From: Photobacterium aquimaris | GTDB lineage: Bacteria > Pseudomonadota > Gammaproteobacteria > Enterobacterales > Vibrionaceae | DNA: 64,000 nt | Direction: 5' to 3' | NCBI RefSeq assembly: GCF_002954455.1 | Contig: NZ_MSCC01000001.1 | Location: forward strand, 1-64,000 | Shown here: positions 29,940 to 39,967 of the stretch, piece by piece | Position numbering within the stretch: the first letter of the stretch is position 1 | Layout: every line of letters starts with the position of its first letter | Made by a program: the position numbers and the translations under genes | The notes under the pieces: model-generated | Database searches by the model: none | What the model was told of the DNA's origin: nothing | What the model saw: only the letters and a program-made list of their open reading frames with translations

Positions 29940-30638
29940 TTATGGGTAAATTGTTTGAGTTGGTGCTTGTGGGTAAAACTCACACGGTGCAAAAAGATGC
30001 ATTGGTTCATCGCTACCAGGGTGGGTAAAAGTAAGCTCTGCTGCGTGCAATAACAGTCGTGGTGACGCTGCAATTGCTTCTTCATTGGCATAGAACTTAT
30101 CACCTAAAATAGGGTGTCCTAGTGCTTGCATATGTACTCGTAACTGGTGTGAGCGACCTGTGATCGGTAACAATCGAACTAAGGTGCTGTTTTCGTCGCG
30201 ACTTAATACTTCATAATGCGTCACTGACGGTTTGCCATCATCAAAACATACTTTTTGACGTGGGCGGTTGGGCCAATCACAAATCAGTGGCAAATCGACT
30301 GTACCACTATCATGTTCAAGATGTCCCCATACGCGGGCGTAATAGACCTTTTGGGTTTCACGTTCACGAAATTGCGCTTTGAAATGGCGTTCAGCTGCTT
30401 TATTGAGTGCTAATACAATTAAACCTGATGTACCCATGTCTAGCCGATGCACAATTTGTGATTGTGGATACAGAGCTAATACGCGCGCAAATACACTGTC
30501 ATGATGCTCAGGTTGACGACCTGGATTTGATAACAGACCTGCAGGTTTGTTGACGGCAATAATATCATTATCAACAAAAAGGGTATCCAACCAAGGATCG
30601 GTCGGTGGATTGTAGTTCAACACAGGCAATGGTTTCAT
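29940..30638 (-). CDS. rluA: Dual-specificity pseudouridine synthase RluA (23S rRNA U746 / tRNA U32)
   Basis: RluA modifies U746 of 23S rRNA and U32 of several tRNAs. The catalytic aspartate is in HRLDMGTSGLIVLALNKAAE, and NYNPPTDPWLDTLFVDNDIIAVNKPAGLLS at the start and PITGRSHQLRVHMQALGHPILGDKFY later are very close to E. coli RluA. I use the ATG at 30638 (232 residues). The longest reading frame, from 30761, would pass through the rapA terminator and add 41 unlikely residues. It is downstream of rapA, as in E. coli. Confidence 0.93.
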   Translation of the reverse strand: MKPLPVLNYNPPTDPWLDTLFVDNDIIAVNKPAGLLSNPGRQPEHHDSVFARVLALYPQSQIVHRLDMGTSGLIVLALNKAAERHFKAQFRERETQKVYYARVWGHLEHDSGTVDLPLICDWPNRPRQKVCFDDGKPSVTHYEVLSRDENSTLVRLLPITGRSHQLRVHMQALGHPILGDKFYANEEAIAASPRLLLHAAELTFTHPGSDEPMHLFAPCEFYPQAPTQTIYP

Positions 30639-30725
30639 GGTGCGCTCATTGGTGAGAGTGAAAAAATTGGTCAGCATACTAATATGAATGCCTTTCAATT
30701 GGTATGTATATAGCATCGTAGCTAT

Positions 30726-30767
30726 AAAAAAACCGCCGATAGCATGCAGTAAACATATCATCGGCGG
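30726..30767 (-). terminator. Rho-independent terminator of rapA
   Basis: On the minus strand the stem ATCGGCGG closes after a 19-base loop and is followed by seven T. It lies between rapA and rluA. Confidence 0.8.
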
Positions 30768-30796
30768 CTAAATTTTTAGAGCGGTAACATCAATAA

Positions 30797-33718
30797 TTAG
30801 TTGTGGCTTACAACAATCAGACGTAATGAATCGAGTTGAATCTGAGCTTTAGCAATGTAGTCTGTTAAATCTAAAATTTGAGATTCAATTAACTCTAACT
30901 CGTCATCACGAATGTTAGGGTTGACTGCTTTTAGTGCAAGTAAACGTTGATGCTCAGCACGTAATGTCGCTTCCATCTCGGCTTGTGCTTGGCTGCGTAC
31001 AGAGACTAACTCTTTGTCAATTTCACGTTCAGCATGAGCAATAAGAGTATGGATATCTTTTTGTACTGAGTTAGCCAACTTGCTGCCTAAATGACGATTA
31101 ATCGGGCTTAACTGGCGGTTAAAGCTTTCAAACTCAACATTTGCAGACAGGTTGTTACCTTTACTATCAAGCAGAATACGAATCGGTGTTTTTGGTAAGA
31201 AACGACCAATGCCTGATTGTTTTGGTGCTTGGGCATCAACCACATAAATCAGTTCTAATAACAAAGTACCGACTGGCAGTGCTTTATTTTTTAGCAATGA
31301 AACAGCTGTTGTGCCAACGCCTTCACTTAATAGTAATTCGATACCACCTTGAATCATTGGGTGTTCCCAACTGATAAAGTGCAGATCTTCGCGTGATAAC
31401 GCGGTGTTACGATCAAAGGTGATCGTGCAGCCGTCATACGGTAAACCTGGGTAGCTCGCGACCATCATGTGTTCTGACGGTGTGACAACAATGGCGTTTT
31501 CACCTTTATCGTCTTGGTTAAGGCCGATAGTGTCAAATAAGCCCAGCGCGAAAGAAACTAAGTTGGTATCGCCGTCTTTGCTACTGATTTGCTCAACTAA
31601 TTGTTGTGCTGCTTCACCACCATTAGAGTGAATTTCAAGAAGGCGATCGCGACCTTGCTCTAATTTCGCTTTAAGTTGGTTATGTAGCGCTGCACTTTGA
31701 GTGATCACCGCTTCCAATGCATCATTGTCTTGCTTATCGCTGGCAAGTAGCGTGATTAAGTCCTCACATACCGCTTCATAAACCGGACGGCCTGTTGGGC
31801 AGGTTTCTTCAAAGGCGTTTAAACCCTCATTAAACCAGCGTGCCAGTAATGCTTGTGAAGTACCTTCAAGGTGCGGCACATGAATTTCAATTTCACGTTG
31901 CTGACCAATACGATCTAAACGACCAATACGCTGCTCTAGTAAGTCTGGGTTACTTGGTAAATCAAACATCACCAGTTGATTAGCAAATTGGAAGTTACGT
32001 CCCTCAGAGCCAATTTCTGAACAGATTAATACCTGAGCGCCACTTTCTTCTTGCGCAAAATAAGCTGCTGCTTTGTCACGCTCAATGATCGACATTCCTT
32101 CATGGAACACAGTCGCACGAATACCTTCACGTTCACGCAATGCTTGTTCTAACGTTAATGCCGTTTGCGCACGAGAACAGATCACCAATACTTTCTCATT
32201 ACGATTGGCTTTTAGCATATCTAACAGCCAGTTAATGCGAGGATCAAAGTTCCACCATGTGGCTGATTCCCCTTCAAACTCTTGATAAATATCTTCAGGG
32301 TAAAGCAGTTTAATCGCTTTTTCGTTAATGCTTAATTTACCAGACATCATGGCTGCAACACGCATGGCGGTGCTGTATTGGTTTGGCATTGGCAATGGGT
32401 ACATATTAAGGTGACGCTTAGGGAAACCTTTGATTGCAGAGCGAGTATTACGGAACAATACGCGACCTGTGCCGTGGCGATCCATTAGATTACGGATCAA
32501 CTCATGACGTGCTTCAAGTGCCTCGGCGTCATCTGCCGTGGGGGCATTTTCAATCGCAGTGATCATCGGCTCAACATCCTGGCCGGCAAGCAAGTCGACT
32601 AAGGTTTGCTTAGCATTGCTATCGAGTTTTTCACCTGCCAGTAATTGAGATACGGCTTCTGCAACAGGTTCATACAGGCGCTCTTCTTCAACAAACGTTT
32701 CATAATCATAAAAACGGTCAGGATCTAATAAGCGTAGGCGAGCAAAGTGGCTTTCACGGCCTAATTGTTCAGGCGTCGCTGTTAGCAATAATACCCCTGG
32801 AGTTTTTTCTGCAATCGCTTCAACTACTTGATATTGACGACTTGGACGCTCTTCGCTCCATTCTAGGTGATGGGCTTCATCGACAATCAATAAATCCCAA
32901 TCGGCATCAAGGGCTTGTTCAAAGCGACGACGACTTTTGCGCAGAAAATCAAGTGAACATAATACAAACTGTGCGGTATCAAAAGGGTTAGCTGCATCAG
33001 CTAATGATTCAACACAACGCTCTTCATCAAAAATAGAAAAATGCAGATTAAAGCGGCGCATCATTTCTACTAACCATTGGTGCTGCAGGGTTTCTGGTAC
33101 CAAAATTAGAATACGTTCAGCACGACCAGACAGCACTTGCTGGTGGATAATCATGCCCGCTTCAATGGTTTTACCTAAACCTACTTCATCAGCCAGCAAT
33201 ACACGTGGTGCGTAACGGCGACCGACTTCATGAGCGATATAAAGCTGGTGTGGAATTAAACCTGCACGCATGCCACACAGACCACGTAATGGGCTTTTTA
33301 ACTGCTCATATTGATTTTTTAGCGCACGGTAACGTAGTGCAAAACGATCCATGCGATCGATTTGACCAGCAAAAAGCTTATCTTGTGGTTTATTGAATCG
33401 AATTTGATGGCTTAAAAAGATCTCTCGTAACGCCACATCACTTTCTTGAGTGTCGGTACGGGTACCGATATAAGTGATAATTCCTTTATCTTCTTCGATC
33501 GTAGTTACTTTTAACGACCAGCCTTCATGGCTTTCAATCACATCGCCAACATTAAACATTACACGGGTAACGGGTGCATCATGGCGAGCGTATAAACGGT
33601 TTTCATCTGATGCTGGAAACATCAAGCTAACAGTGCGTGGCTCAATAGCAACGACTGTGCCCAAACCTAAATCACTTTCTGTATCACTGATCCAACGTTG
33701 ACCCAAAGCAAATGGCAT
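30797..33718 (-). CDS. rapA: RNA polymerase recycling ATPase RapA
   Basis: RapA is a Swi2/Snf2-type ATPase that binds RNA polymerase and helps it recycle after termination. The 973-residue protein has N-terminal Tudor-like domains ([20 protein letters not shown]), then the ATPase core: Walker A in [17 protein letters not shown] (about residues 171-187), the DEAH box in [20 protein letters not shown], and the second helicase lobe with [37 protein letters not shown] split by family signatures. Length is near E. coli RapA (968). The C-terminal tail is Glu/Gln-rich helix. Confidence 0.96.
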   Translation of the reverse strand: MPFALGQRWISDTESDLGLGTVVAIEPRTVSLMFPASDENRLYARHDAPVTRVMFNVGDVIESHEGWSLKVTTIEEDKGIITYIGTRTDTQESDVALREIFLSHQIRFNKPQDKLFAGQIDRMDRFALRYRALKNQYEQLKSPLRGLCGMRAGLIPHQLYIAHEVGRRYAPRVLLADEVGLGKTIEAGMIIHQQVLSGRAERILILVPETLQHQWLVEMMRRFNLHFSIFDEERCVESLADAANPFDTAQFVLCSLDFLRKSRRRFEQALDADWDLLIVDEAHHLEWSEERPSRQYQVVEAIAEKTPGVLLLTATPEQLGRESHFARLRLLDPDRFYDYETFVEEERLYEPVAEAVSQLLAGEKLDSNAKQTLVDLLAGQDVEPMITAIENAPTADDAEALEARHELIRNLMDRHGTGRVLFRNTRSAIKGFPKRHLNMYPLPMPNQYSTAMRVAAMMSGKLSINEKAIKLLYPEDIYQEFEGESATWWNFDPRINWLLDMLKANRNEKVLVICSRAQTALTLEQALREREGIRATVFHEGMSIIERDKAAAYFAQEESGAQVLICSEIGSEGRNFQFANQLVMFDLPSNPDLLEQRIGRLDRIGQQREIEIHVPHLEGTSQALLARWFNEGLNAFEETCPTGRPVYEAVCEDLITLLASDKQDNDALEAVITQSAALHNQLKAKLEQGRDRLLEIHSNGGEAAQQLVEQISSKDGDTNLVSFALGLFDTIGLNQDDKGENAIVVTPSEHMMVASYPGLPYDGCTITFDRNTALSREDLHFISWEHPMIQGGIELLLSEGVGTTAVSLLKNKALPVGTLLLELIYVVDAQAPKQSGIGRFLPKTPIRILLDSKGNNLSANVEFESFNRQLSPINRHLGSKLANSVQKDIHTLIAHAEREIDKELVSVRSQAQAEMEATLRAEHQRLLALKAVNPNIRDDELELIESQILDLTDYIAKAQIQLDSLRLIVVSHN

Positions 33719-34043
33719 AGTGCTAGAAACCTTCTAATTATTTGATATAAAGGAAAATGTTATAATTCGCGTTGTCTGTTTATCGTCTATAATAAAACTA
33801 AATGCATAGATGGATAATACGCCACACGCATAACTCAAAAATGGGGGGAGTTATGTTACTGCATGATGTGATTAAGGTCACGGTGAAAGTGTCTAAAAGA
33901 GGCGTGAGTCTCATTGTCATTTTGGTTTCATTTATTTCGGTCTTAATAGTTATTGCGTCACTATTTAACTAAATCACTGATTTTGACGTAAGCTAAAAGA
34001 GGACAGTAAGTTACTTGCTATCTACCCTATCAAGGAGGTGCTT
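33719..34043. other. rapA-PIN/PhoH intergenic region
   Basis: About 325 bases between divergent genes. It contains one plausible short ORF (33853-33972, listed separately) and the strong AAGGAGG ribosome site of the next gene at 34032-34038. Confidence 0.6.
33853..33972 (+). CDS. Possible 39-residue single-pass membrane peptide
   Basis: A 39-codon ORF opens at 33853 after a purine-rich GGGGGGAG. It encodes a short basic amphipathic start (HDVIKVTVKVSKRG), then a strongly hydrophobic stretch (about residues 18-38) that would make one membrane helix, ending in FN. The ribosome site sits unusually close (two bases) to the ATG, which weakens the call. It lies 71 bases upstream of the PIN-PhoH gene in the same direction and could be its leader cistron. 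I do not recognise a family. Confidence 0.45.
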   Translation: MLLHDVIKVTVKVSKRGVSLIVILVSFISVLIVIASLFN

Positions 34044-35420
34044 ATGGACAACGCTGAACGGAAACTGTTTGTATTAGATACAAATATTCTGCTTCATGAA
34101 CCTCACGCTATCTTCTCTTTCCAAGAGCACGACGTGGTGATCCCCATGACGGTATTGGAAGAATTAGATCGTATCAAAGACAGTAAACGTGATGTTTCTC
34201 GTGATGCAAGGGTAGCTATTCGTGCCCTTGAAAATATTTTTCATGATGCAACTCCGGAGCAAATTGCAGCGGGTATTACCTTTAACGATAAAATTGCTCA
34301 CAATGGCACTATCGCTATTTTTGCTGACTATGAAGTTAAGCAAACGGTACATGCATTTAGCGATAAAGCCGGCGATAATCGTATTCTTAATAGCGTGCTT
34401 TTTTTACAACAAAAACATGCTCCAAGAAGCGTAGTCTTAGTCACTAAAGATATCAATATGCGCCTACGAGCAAAAGGCGCTGGGGTGTTGAATGTCGATG
34501 ACTATCGCTCTGATCAGTTGATAGATGATGTGGCTTTACTCAGTAAGGGATTTCATCGCTATAGTGGTGATTTTTGGAGTAATGTTGCGGAATGTCATTC
34601 TGAAAATCGAGGTAGTTCAACCTTACATACCCTGCCAAAAACGTTATTTGAAAGCCCTTATGTGAATCAATATTTACTGGATGATAGTCAAGAATTTGCC
34701 GCGCGTATAAAAACGATTGAAGGTGAAGAGGTCACCATTAAAGATATTAGTTATGAGCGTTTAATGCACCGTCAGGCATGGGGAGTGCATCCTAAAAATA
34801 TTTATCAGGGAATGGCGTTGGATGCGATGCTCGATCCTAACATTGATTTGGTGATCTTAACTGGCCCAGCAGGGTGTGGTAAAACCATTTTAGCCATGGC
34901 AGCGGCACTGGAACAAGTGATAGAAAAAGGCATGTATGACAAAATTATTGTCACTCGAAATACTCCTGAAATTGCTGAATCTATCGGTTTTTTACCGGGG
35001 ACCGAAGAAGAGAAAATGCTGCCGTGGTTAGCTGCCGTTACTGATACCATGGAAGCGCTACATAAACATGATGTCTGTACTGATGGATCAATGAAATACA
35101 TTTTTGATAAAGCCAATATTCAATTTAAATCGATAAACTTTATGCGTGGGCGTTCCATTCAAAATGCGTTTGTGTTGCTTGATGAGTGCCAGAATTTAAC
35201 CGCCTCCCAAATTAAAACCATTATTACCCGTTGTGGTGAAGGCACTAAGTTGGTGTGCTCGGGTAATTTGGCGCAAATTGATTCTAATTATTTATCACCT
35301 GTGACATCAGGCTTAACCTATATTGTTGAACGGTTTAAACACTTTGATGGTAGCGCCAATATTTACCTTAATGGTGTGGTACGAAGTCGTTTAGCCGAGT
35401 TTGCAGAAGAAAACCTTTAA
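34044..35420 (+). CDS. PIN domain-PhoH ATPase fusion (PhoH2 type)
   Basis: The 458-residue protein joins an N-terminal PIN RNase-like domain (FVLDTNILLHEPHAIF, with the acidic residues continuing in LEELDRIKD; about residues 1-140) to a C-terminal PhoH ATPase. The ATPase has Walker A GPAGCGKTILAMAAALEQ (about 274-291), FLPGTEEEKMLPW and the Walker B-like VLLDECQNLT. Relatives such as mycobacterial PhoH2 act as RNA helicase-nucleases. A role in RNA processing is therefore likely but not shown here. The ATG at 34044 lies six bases after AAGGAGG; the alternative GTG is inside that site. Confidence 0.9.
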   Translation: MDNAERKLFVLDTNILLHEPHAIFSFQEHDVVIPMTVLEELDRIKDSKRDVSRDARVAIRALENIFHDATPEQIAAGITFNDKIAHNGTIAIFADYEVKQTVHAFSDKAGDNRILNSVLFLQQKHAPRSVVLVTKDINMRLRAKGAGVLNVDDYRSDQLIDDVALLSKGFHRYSGDFWSNVAECHSENRGSSTLHTLPKTLFESPYVNQYLLDDSQEFAARIKTIEGEEVTIKDISYERLMHRQAWGVHPKNIYQGMALDAMLDPNIDLVILTGPAGCGKTILAMAAALEQVIEKGMYDKIIVTRNTPEIAESIGFLPGTEEEKMLPWLAAVTDTMEALHKHDVCTDGSMKYIFDKANIQFKSINFMRGRSIQNAFVLLDECQNLTASQIKTIITRCGEGTKLVCSGNLAQIDSNYLSPVTSGLTYIVERFKHFDGSANIYLNGVVRSRLAEFAEENL

Positions 35421-35458
35421 GATAACCATTATGTTATTGATTAGCCAGATAAAATAAA

Positions 35459-35490
35459 GCGGGCTCAACGCATTGATGTGTTGAGCCCGC
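35459..35490 (-). terminator. Rho-independent terminator of thiBPQ
   Basis: GCGGGCTCAAC pairs with GTTGAGCCCGC around a 10-base loop. On the minus strand it is followed by TTTATTTT. It lies 20 bases past the thiQ stop. Confidence 0.75.
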
Positions 35491-35509
35491 AGCCATTTAT
35501 CACATTTAT

Positions 35510-36238
35510 TTAATCAGTAGTTAATCCAAGGTAATGGCGTAAATCTAGTTGCTGAGGGTGATTAAGCAGGGCGTTGGTGTCCCCCTGAGCTTTAATTGCA
35601 CCGTTATCAACAAAGATACACTTATTGGCTATTTTGTTGGCATCCTCAGGGCTATGAGTGATCATTAACACGGTAATCGCTTGCTGTTGCGCTAATTGTT
35701 GTACTAATTTGAGCATGTCGTTACGCAGGGCAGGATCAAGTGCCGAGAAAGGTTCATCAAGCAGTAATAATGGCCGTTGACGAATAAGACAACGTGCCAG
35801 TGCGACCCGTTGTCGTTGCCCTCCGGACAGGTTTTCGGGTAAACGGGTTAAATAGGATTCTAGCCCGACTTTGGCTGCGGCATCGTGTACTTGCTGTTGC
35901 TGCTGAAGAGTAAGTTTCAGACGCGGATCCACCCCGAGCGCAATATTTTCATAGACGCTAAGGTGAGGAAATAAATTGTGCTCTTGAAACAACATTGATA
36001 ATGGTCGCAGAGCGGGATCTAAATCAATAATTGACTGCTGGTGGATACGAATATCACCACTATTTGGCTGCAGGAAACCAGCAATAAGCGCCAATAGCGT
36101 GCTTTTCCCTGCACCACTTGGCCCAATAAGCGCAGCAATATCCCCTTGCTGAAGGTTAAAGTTAAAGCTTAACGTCATTGGCTGTTCATGTTGGCGTTGC
36201 GGCTGATAAGTGTAACTGAGTTGGTTGACATTAAGCAT
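35510..36238 (-). CDS. thiQ: Thiamine ABC transporter ATPase ThiQ
   Basis: ThiQ powers uptake of thiamine and its phosphates. The 242-residue product has Walker A GPSGAGKST (about residues 37-45), the signature LSGGQRQRVALARCL (about 131-145), Walker B LLLLDEPFSALD and the switch histidine in MITHSPEDA. The start at 36238 (MLNVNQLSY) matches the family and overlaps thiP by eight bases; a much longer upstream reading inside thiP is a shadow. Last gene of thiBPQ. Confidence 0.95.
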   Translation of the reverse strand: MLNVNQLSYTYQPQRQHEQPMTLSFNFNLQQGDIAALIGPSGAGKSTLLALIAGFLQPNSGDIRIHQQSIIDLDPALRPLSMLFQEHNLFPHLSVYENIALGVDPRLKLTLQQQQQVHDAAAKVGLESYLTRLPENLSGGQRQRVALARCLIRQRPLLLLDEPFSALDPALRNDMLKLVQQLAQQQAITVLMITHSPEDANKIANKCIFVDNGAIKAQGDTNALLNHPQQLDLRHYLGLTTD

Positions 36239-37838
36239 GGTGTTTACCTTTAGTACGCCGAGGTTGAACGCAGTATTCAATCGCGCTAAATAAGCCCAAA
36301 CTGAGCAGTAATAGTAATAATGCCGCCACCGCAGCACCATCCATTCGGTAACTACCCATTAATTGAAATAAATACAATGGTAGAGTTTGGAAATCTTGAC
36401 TGCCAAATAAAGCGATCGCACCCAGATCGCCTAATGACAGCACTAAACTTATAGCCAGTGATTGTGCGATTGGTTTACGTAAGGCTCGCCATTCTACTAA
36501 TCGTAACCGCGACCAGCCGCTCATATTTAAACTTCGACATAACGTGTTGTATTGCTGGGCAATGTGTAACATCGGTTGGCTAAGCGTTTTGATCACATAA
36601 GGCAACGCCATTAACGCATTAACCCCAACCACGACCCAAAAAGCGGCGCCATAAGCATCGGTATATTGGCGTAATAGCAAGAAGATACCTGTGCTTAATA
36701 CTAACCCTGGAGTGACTAATATAATGGTACCGATCATCTCGATACTATCGGCATTCAAACGTTGTTTATTTAAACGTAATTGGCGGCTGGTTAATAAGAT
36801 CATCACTCCAAATACAAAGGCTAACCCACATGCTATTACCGCTATTTGCAGTGAATTAGCCACCGCATGCCATAATGCTGGTTGTTGTAATAGCTGCGGC
36901 AGTTGGCGATTAAGTCCTGCAACAAATACAGCAATAATCGGTGGGATCACCAGTAAGATCGCAGCGATGATCCAACTCCAATCCCAGCATTTTGCGCGCC
37001 AGTTATCTTGATAGTTGACCACATTGTTACCAACAGAAGCGCTAAAAGTCGCTAGTGGTTTCGCAAAGCGGTGACTAAGTAGTACTAATCCACCACAAAG
37101 TAGCATTTGCCACAGTGCTAAAATAGCCCCTGTTGCAAGATCAAAGTCGTAGCGAATAGCTTGATAAATCGCCAGTTCAATAGTGGTTGATTTCGGGCCG
37201 CCACCGAGCGACATGATCACTGCAAAACTGGTAAAACACAGCATAAAAATAAGCCCAGCAACATGAGGTAATTGTTGGCGTAACCGCGGCCAAGCAACTA
37301 ACTTAAATTTATGCCAGCCTCGAATACCTAAATGGGCCGCCAATTGATGTTGTTCATGAGGGATTGATTCTAGACTTTGAAGTAAAAACCGCACTGCTAA
37401 CGGCAAATTAAGAAACACATGCGCCAGTAAAATGCCGCTTAAACCATAAATGTTTAGCCGTGGTAATCCCAGCAGGCTTAATCCATGACTAATAATGCCA
37501 CTTTTGCCGTAGATAGCTAATAGACCAAACACCGCTACTAACACTGGCATCACTAATGTCATCGCAAACAAACGTAATAGCAGTTGTTTACCAATAAAGT
37601 GCCGTCGTGATAGCGCGTAAGCTATTGCAATTGCAGGTACGATACTGAGTAGCGTCGACAGTAAAGCTTGGTAAAAACTAAATCGAGTCACATGGCGTAG
37701 ATAAGGATCGTGCCATAAGCTACTTAGTTGCCATTGCCCGGCATGGAGTATAAGGCTGGTGATCGCAGCGATCACTAACAATAGAATAAGCCCAGCACTG
37801 AATAGTCCGGGCAATAGTTGAGTTACAGGTTTATTCAC
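36231..37838 (-). CDS. thiP: Thiamine ABC transporter permease ThiP
   Basis: This 535-residue inner membrane permease has about twelve helices in two homologous halves. Each half has a binding-protein-dependent transport loop (for example EHQLAAHLGIRGWHKFKLVAWPRLR and CRSLNMSGWSRLRLVEWRALR), the sites that contact ThiQ. Length is typical (E. coli 536). It starts 12 bases after thiB and overlaps thiQ, so all three are one transcript. Confidence 0.94.
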   Translation of the reverse strand: MNKPVTQLLPGLFSAGLILLLVIAAITSLILHAGQWQLSSLWHDPYLRHVTRFSFYQALLSTLLSIVPAIAIAYALSRRHFIGKQLLLRLFAMTLVMPVLVAVFGLLAIYGKSGIISHGLSLLGLPRLNIYGLSGILLAHVFLNLPLAVRFLLQSLESIPHEQHQLAAHLGIRGWHKFKLVAWPRLRQQLPHVAGLIFMLCFTSFAVIMSLGGGPKSTTIELAIYQAIRYDFDLATGAILALWQMLLCGGLVLLSHRFAKPLATFSASVGNNVVNYQDNWRAKCWDWSWIIAAILLVIPPIIAVFVAGLNRQLPQLLQQPALWHAVANSLQIAVIACGLAFVFGVMILLTSRQLRLNKQRLNADSIEMIGTIILVTPGLVLSTGIFLLLRQYTDAYGAAFWVVVGVNALMALPYVIKTLSQPMLHIAQQYNTLCRSLNMSGWSRLRLVEWRALRKPIAQSLAISLVLSLGDLGAIALFGSQDFQTLPLYLFQLMGSYRMDGAAVAALLLLLLSLGLFSAIEYCVQPRRTKGKHHA

Positions 37839-37850
37839 AGCGGTATGCCA

Positions 37851-38849
37851 TTATTGGGTCAGCGCTTGCTGCCACTCTCGAATCCATGCTTTACGATTTT
37901 TAGCCACTTCATCGGCGCTAAATTCTAATGCTTTATCAGGAATGGTTAATTGCTTAAAAGCGGTTGGCAGTGGCTGTTTGGTAACTGGATACATCCAGTT
38001 GTGAGTCGCGATTTGAGATTGAAAAGCGTCACTAACAATAAACTGCATAAATTGATCGGCAAGTTTAGGATGAGGACTATTTTTCATTTTAGCTGCCACT
38101 TCCACTTGCATGTAATGACCTTCTTTGAAATTAGCTGCTTTATACTGGTTTTTGTGCTCTTCGATGATGTGATAGGCCGGTGAAGTGGTATATGACAAGA
38201 CCATATCGGCTTCACCATCAAGGAACATGCTGTAAGCTTCTGACCAGCCTTTAGTGACCGTCACCGTATGTTTGGCGAGCTGTTGCCATGCGGCGGCGGC
38301 TTTATCACCATATACCGATTTCATCCATAGCATCAGCCCTTGTCCAGGAGTTGAAGTTCGAGGATCTTGGTAGATGACACTGATATTTTGATCGTTGACT
38401 AGTGCTTTTAAACTGGTTGGTGGATGGGGTAATTTAGTGCTGTCATAAACAAATGCAAAATAGCCGTAATCATAGGGAATAAAGGTATCGTCATGCCAGC
38501 CTTTAGGTAAGGTTAATTTACTTAGATCAACATGTTGTTTTGCTAGTAGTCCCGTTTGTTTGGCTTCAGTCATCAGGTTGTTATCAAGCCCCAATAGAAT
38601 ATCTGCTTGGCTACGGCTGCCTTCTAAACGGACTCGATTAAGAATCGAGACACCATCTTCTAAAGAGACAAAGTTAACTTTGCAACCATTGCATTGGGCT
38701 TCAAAGGCTTTTTTGATAATCGGCCCTGGACCCCACTCGGATGAAAACGAGCTGTAGGTATAAACATTAAGGGTTTTATCGGCCGCCAAGACGTTATTTG
38801 ACAATAACGCTATCGATATTAACGGTAAAAGTGTGTAACTGATTTTCAC
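37851..38849 (-). CDS. thiB: Thiamine-binding periplasmic protein ThiB
   Basis: ThiB captures thiamine, thiamine phosphate and thiamine diphosphate in the periplasm for ThiPQ. The 332-residue precursor has a signal peptide (about residues 1-22, ending VLAADK) and an extracellular solute-binding fold starting LNVYTYSSFSSEWGPGP, typical of ThiB. The start is GTG at 38849, supported by CAGGAG eight bases upstream. A TPP riboswitch lies about 115 bases upstream in the same direction and should control the operon. Confidence 0.95.
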   Translation of the reverse strand: MKISYTLLPLISIALLSNNVLAADKTLNVYTYSSFSSEWGPGPIIKKAFEAQCNGCKVNFVSLEDGVSILNRVRLEGSRSQADILLGLDNNLMTEAKQTGLLAKQHVDLSKLTLPKGWHDDTFIPYDYGYFAFVYDSTKLPHPPTSLKALVNDQNISVIYQDPRTSTPGQGLMLWMKSVYGDKAAAAWQQLAKHTVTVTKGWSEAYSMFLDGEADMVLSYTTSPAYHIIEEHKNQYKAANFKEGHYMQVEVAAKMKNSPHPKLADQFMQFIVSDAFQSQIATHNWMYPVTKQPLPTAFKQLTIPDKALEFSADEVAKNRKAWIREWQQALTQ

Positions 38850-38962
38850 TATGCGCTCCTGATGTCAGTATCCTGCGAACAAAATAAAAAGAGAGAGCGG
38901 CACAGGGTTGAGAGGATAAATATCAGCTGTAACAGCAGATGGGCAATGGTAGATACCAGTGC

Positions 38963-39071
38963 GTTTCTCAATTCCTACGCCAGCATTACCTGGTTCAGGT
39001 TCAATGGGTTCTGCTATATCAATCAAGATAATAACAACAATCTCAGCCTAGTGGCTCCCCAATGAGAACAC
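38963..39071 (-). promoter_or_regulatory. TPP riboswitch (THI element) of thiBPQ
   Basis: Read on the minus strand the conserved blocks come in the right order: GGGGAGCC, then GGCTGAGA, a short variable arm, ACCCATTGAACCTGAACC, GGTAATGC and GGCGTAGGAA. These are the signature helices and the pyrimidine-sensing T-loop of the TPP aptamer. No strong terminator lies between the aptamer and thiB, so control of translation seems at least as likely as premature termination. Confidence 0.93.
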
Positions 39072-39075
39072 GAGT

Positions 39076-39104
39076 ATTGTACCTGTAATGGCAGTTAAGT
39101 TATA
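39076..39104 (-). promoter_or_regulatory. Possible promoter for the TPP riboswitch transcript
   Basis: On the minus strand TACAAT (39076-39081) is a good -10 element; the -35 region (TATAAC, 17 bases upstream) is poor and overlaps the stop codon of the DUF547 gene. The transcript would start just at the riboswitch 5' edge. Confidence 0.4.
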
Positions 39105-39882
39105 GCTTCTGATTTAACAACCAGTTGTAATCATATTTGAGGTTATTAGTATTGATTTTATTATCGGTGCGGTAATGATTTATATGCTGTAATAACGCTT
39201 GTTGGTTACCAAAATCACGACTATACCAGTCATAAATAGACGATAGAGTTGTTTGTTTTAAGCTGATTTTTACCCCTTTATCGCTATTGATAAAACGACT
39301 GGCCGCAGCATTAAGTTGGCTATTTAGTTGCTGACTGTCAAACACTTGCGGCAGTAAATCGGGGCAGCCTAAACTGGCACAATTAACCGCATAATGGATA
39401 CGAGGATCATGCCAAATAGGGCGTAATATTCGATGCTCAATATCGTTAAGGCTAAGGAATTTATTATTAATAGTTACAATGACTTGATCCCACGGTCCAA
39501 AATTGAAAAAGCCTCCCAGTTTAGTGATTGAAGTCAGAGGGTAATTATCAATGATCAATTGTACAGTTAGGGCATTATACAGATTAACCCAGTAAGCAAA
39601 TTGTACGTTGCGATTATATTGGCGCGGATCAAGTTTTGCTAAGTGATTAATATAATTCTGTAATAGTTGTTTATCGGCAGGGGTAACTGCATCATAACGA
39701 AACAGTGTTTGTTGAGGTTGTACGACTAAATATTTATCCAATAGCTGTTGCCATTGGTGATGATCAATTTGACGTTGATCTGTGGCAAGTTGATCTTGCC
39801 AGTAAGGTAATAGATCGGCCTTTGGTGCTGCGAAAAGATTCACTGACCATAACATCAATAACAAGCTCAAGAGTACGCGCAT
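39100..39882 (-). CDS. DUF547 domain secreted protein
   Basis: The 260-residue precursor starts with a signal peptide (about residues 1-19, ending LFAAPK) and contains one DUF547 domain. Visible family marks are AYWVNLYNALTVQLIIDNYP (about 92-111), LNDIEHRILRP and HYAVNCASLGCPDL with paired cysteines (about 165-178). No catalytic role is known to me; relatives are exported proteins of unknown function. It lies upstream of the thi riboswitch on the same strand with no terminator between, so some read-through is possible. No lipobox cysteine is evident. Confidence 0.88.
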   Translation of the reverse strand: MRVLLSLLLMLWSVNLFAAPKADLLPYWQDQLATDQRQIDHHQWQQLLDKYLVVQPQQTLFRYDAVTPADKQLLQNYINHLAKLDPRQYNRNVQFAYWVNLYNALTVQLIIDNYPLTSITKLGGFFNFGPWDQVIVTINNKFLSLNDIEHRILRPIWHDPRIHYAVNCASLGCPDLLPQVFDSQQLNSQLNAAASRFINSDKGVKISLKQTTLSSIYDWYSRDFGNQQALLQHINHYRTDNKINTNNLKYDYNWLLNQKL

Positions 39883-39967
39883 AAATAGTCCATTTGATAA
39901 AAGAAGATTACAATTAAGACCGTCATAAAATGGTATTTATTACACTGTCCAGTATGACATGCTAAAC

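Noticed and set aside
30639-30761. Longer N-terminus of rluA from 30761
   Set aside because: It would read through the rapA terminator and lacks resemblance to RluA; the ATG at 30638 gives the family start.
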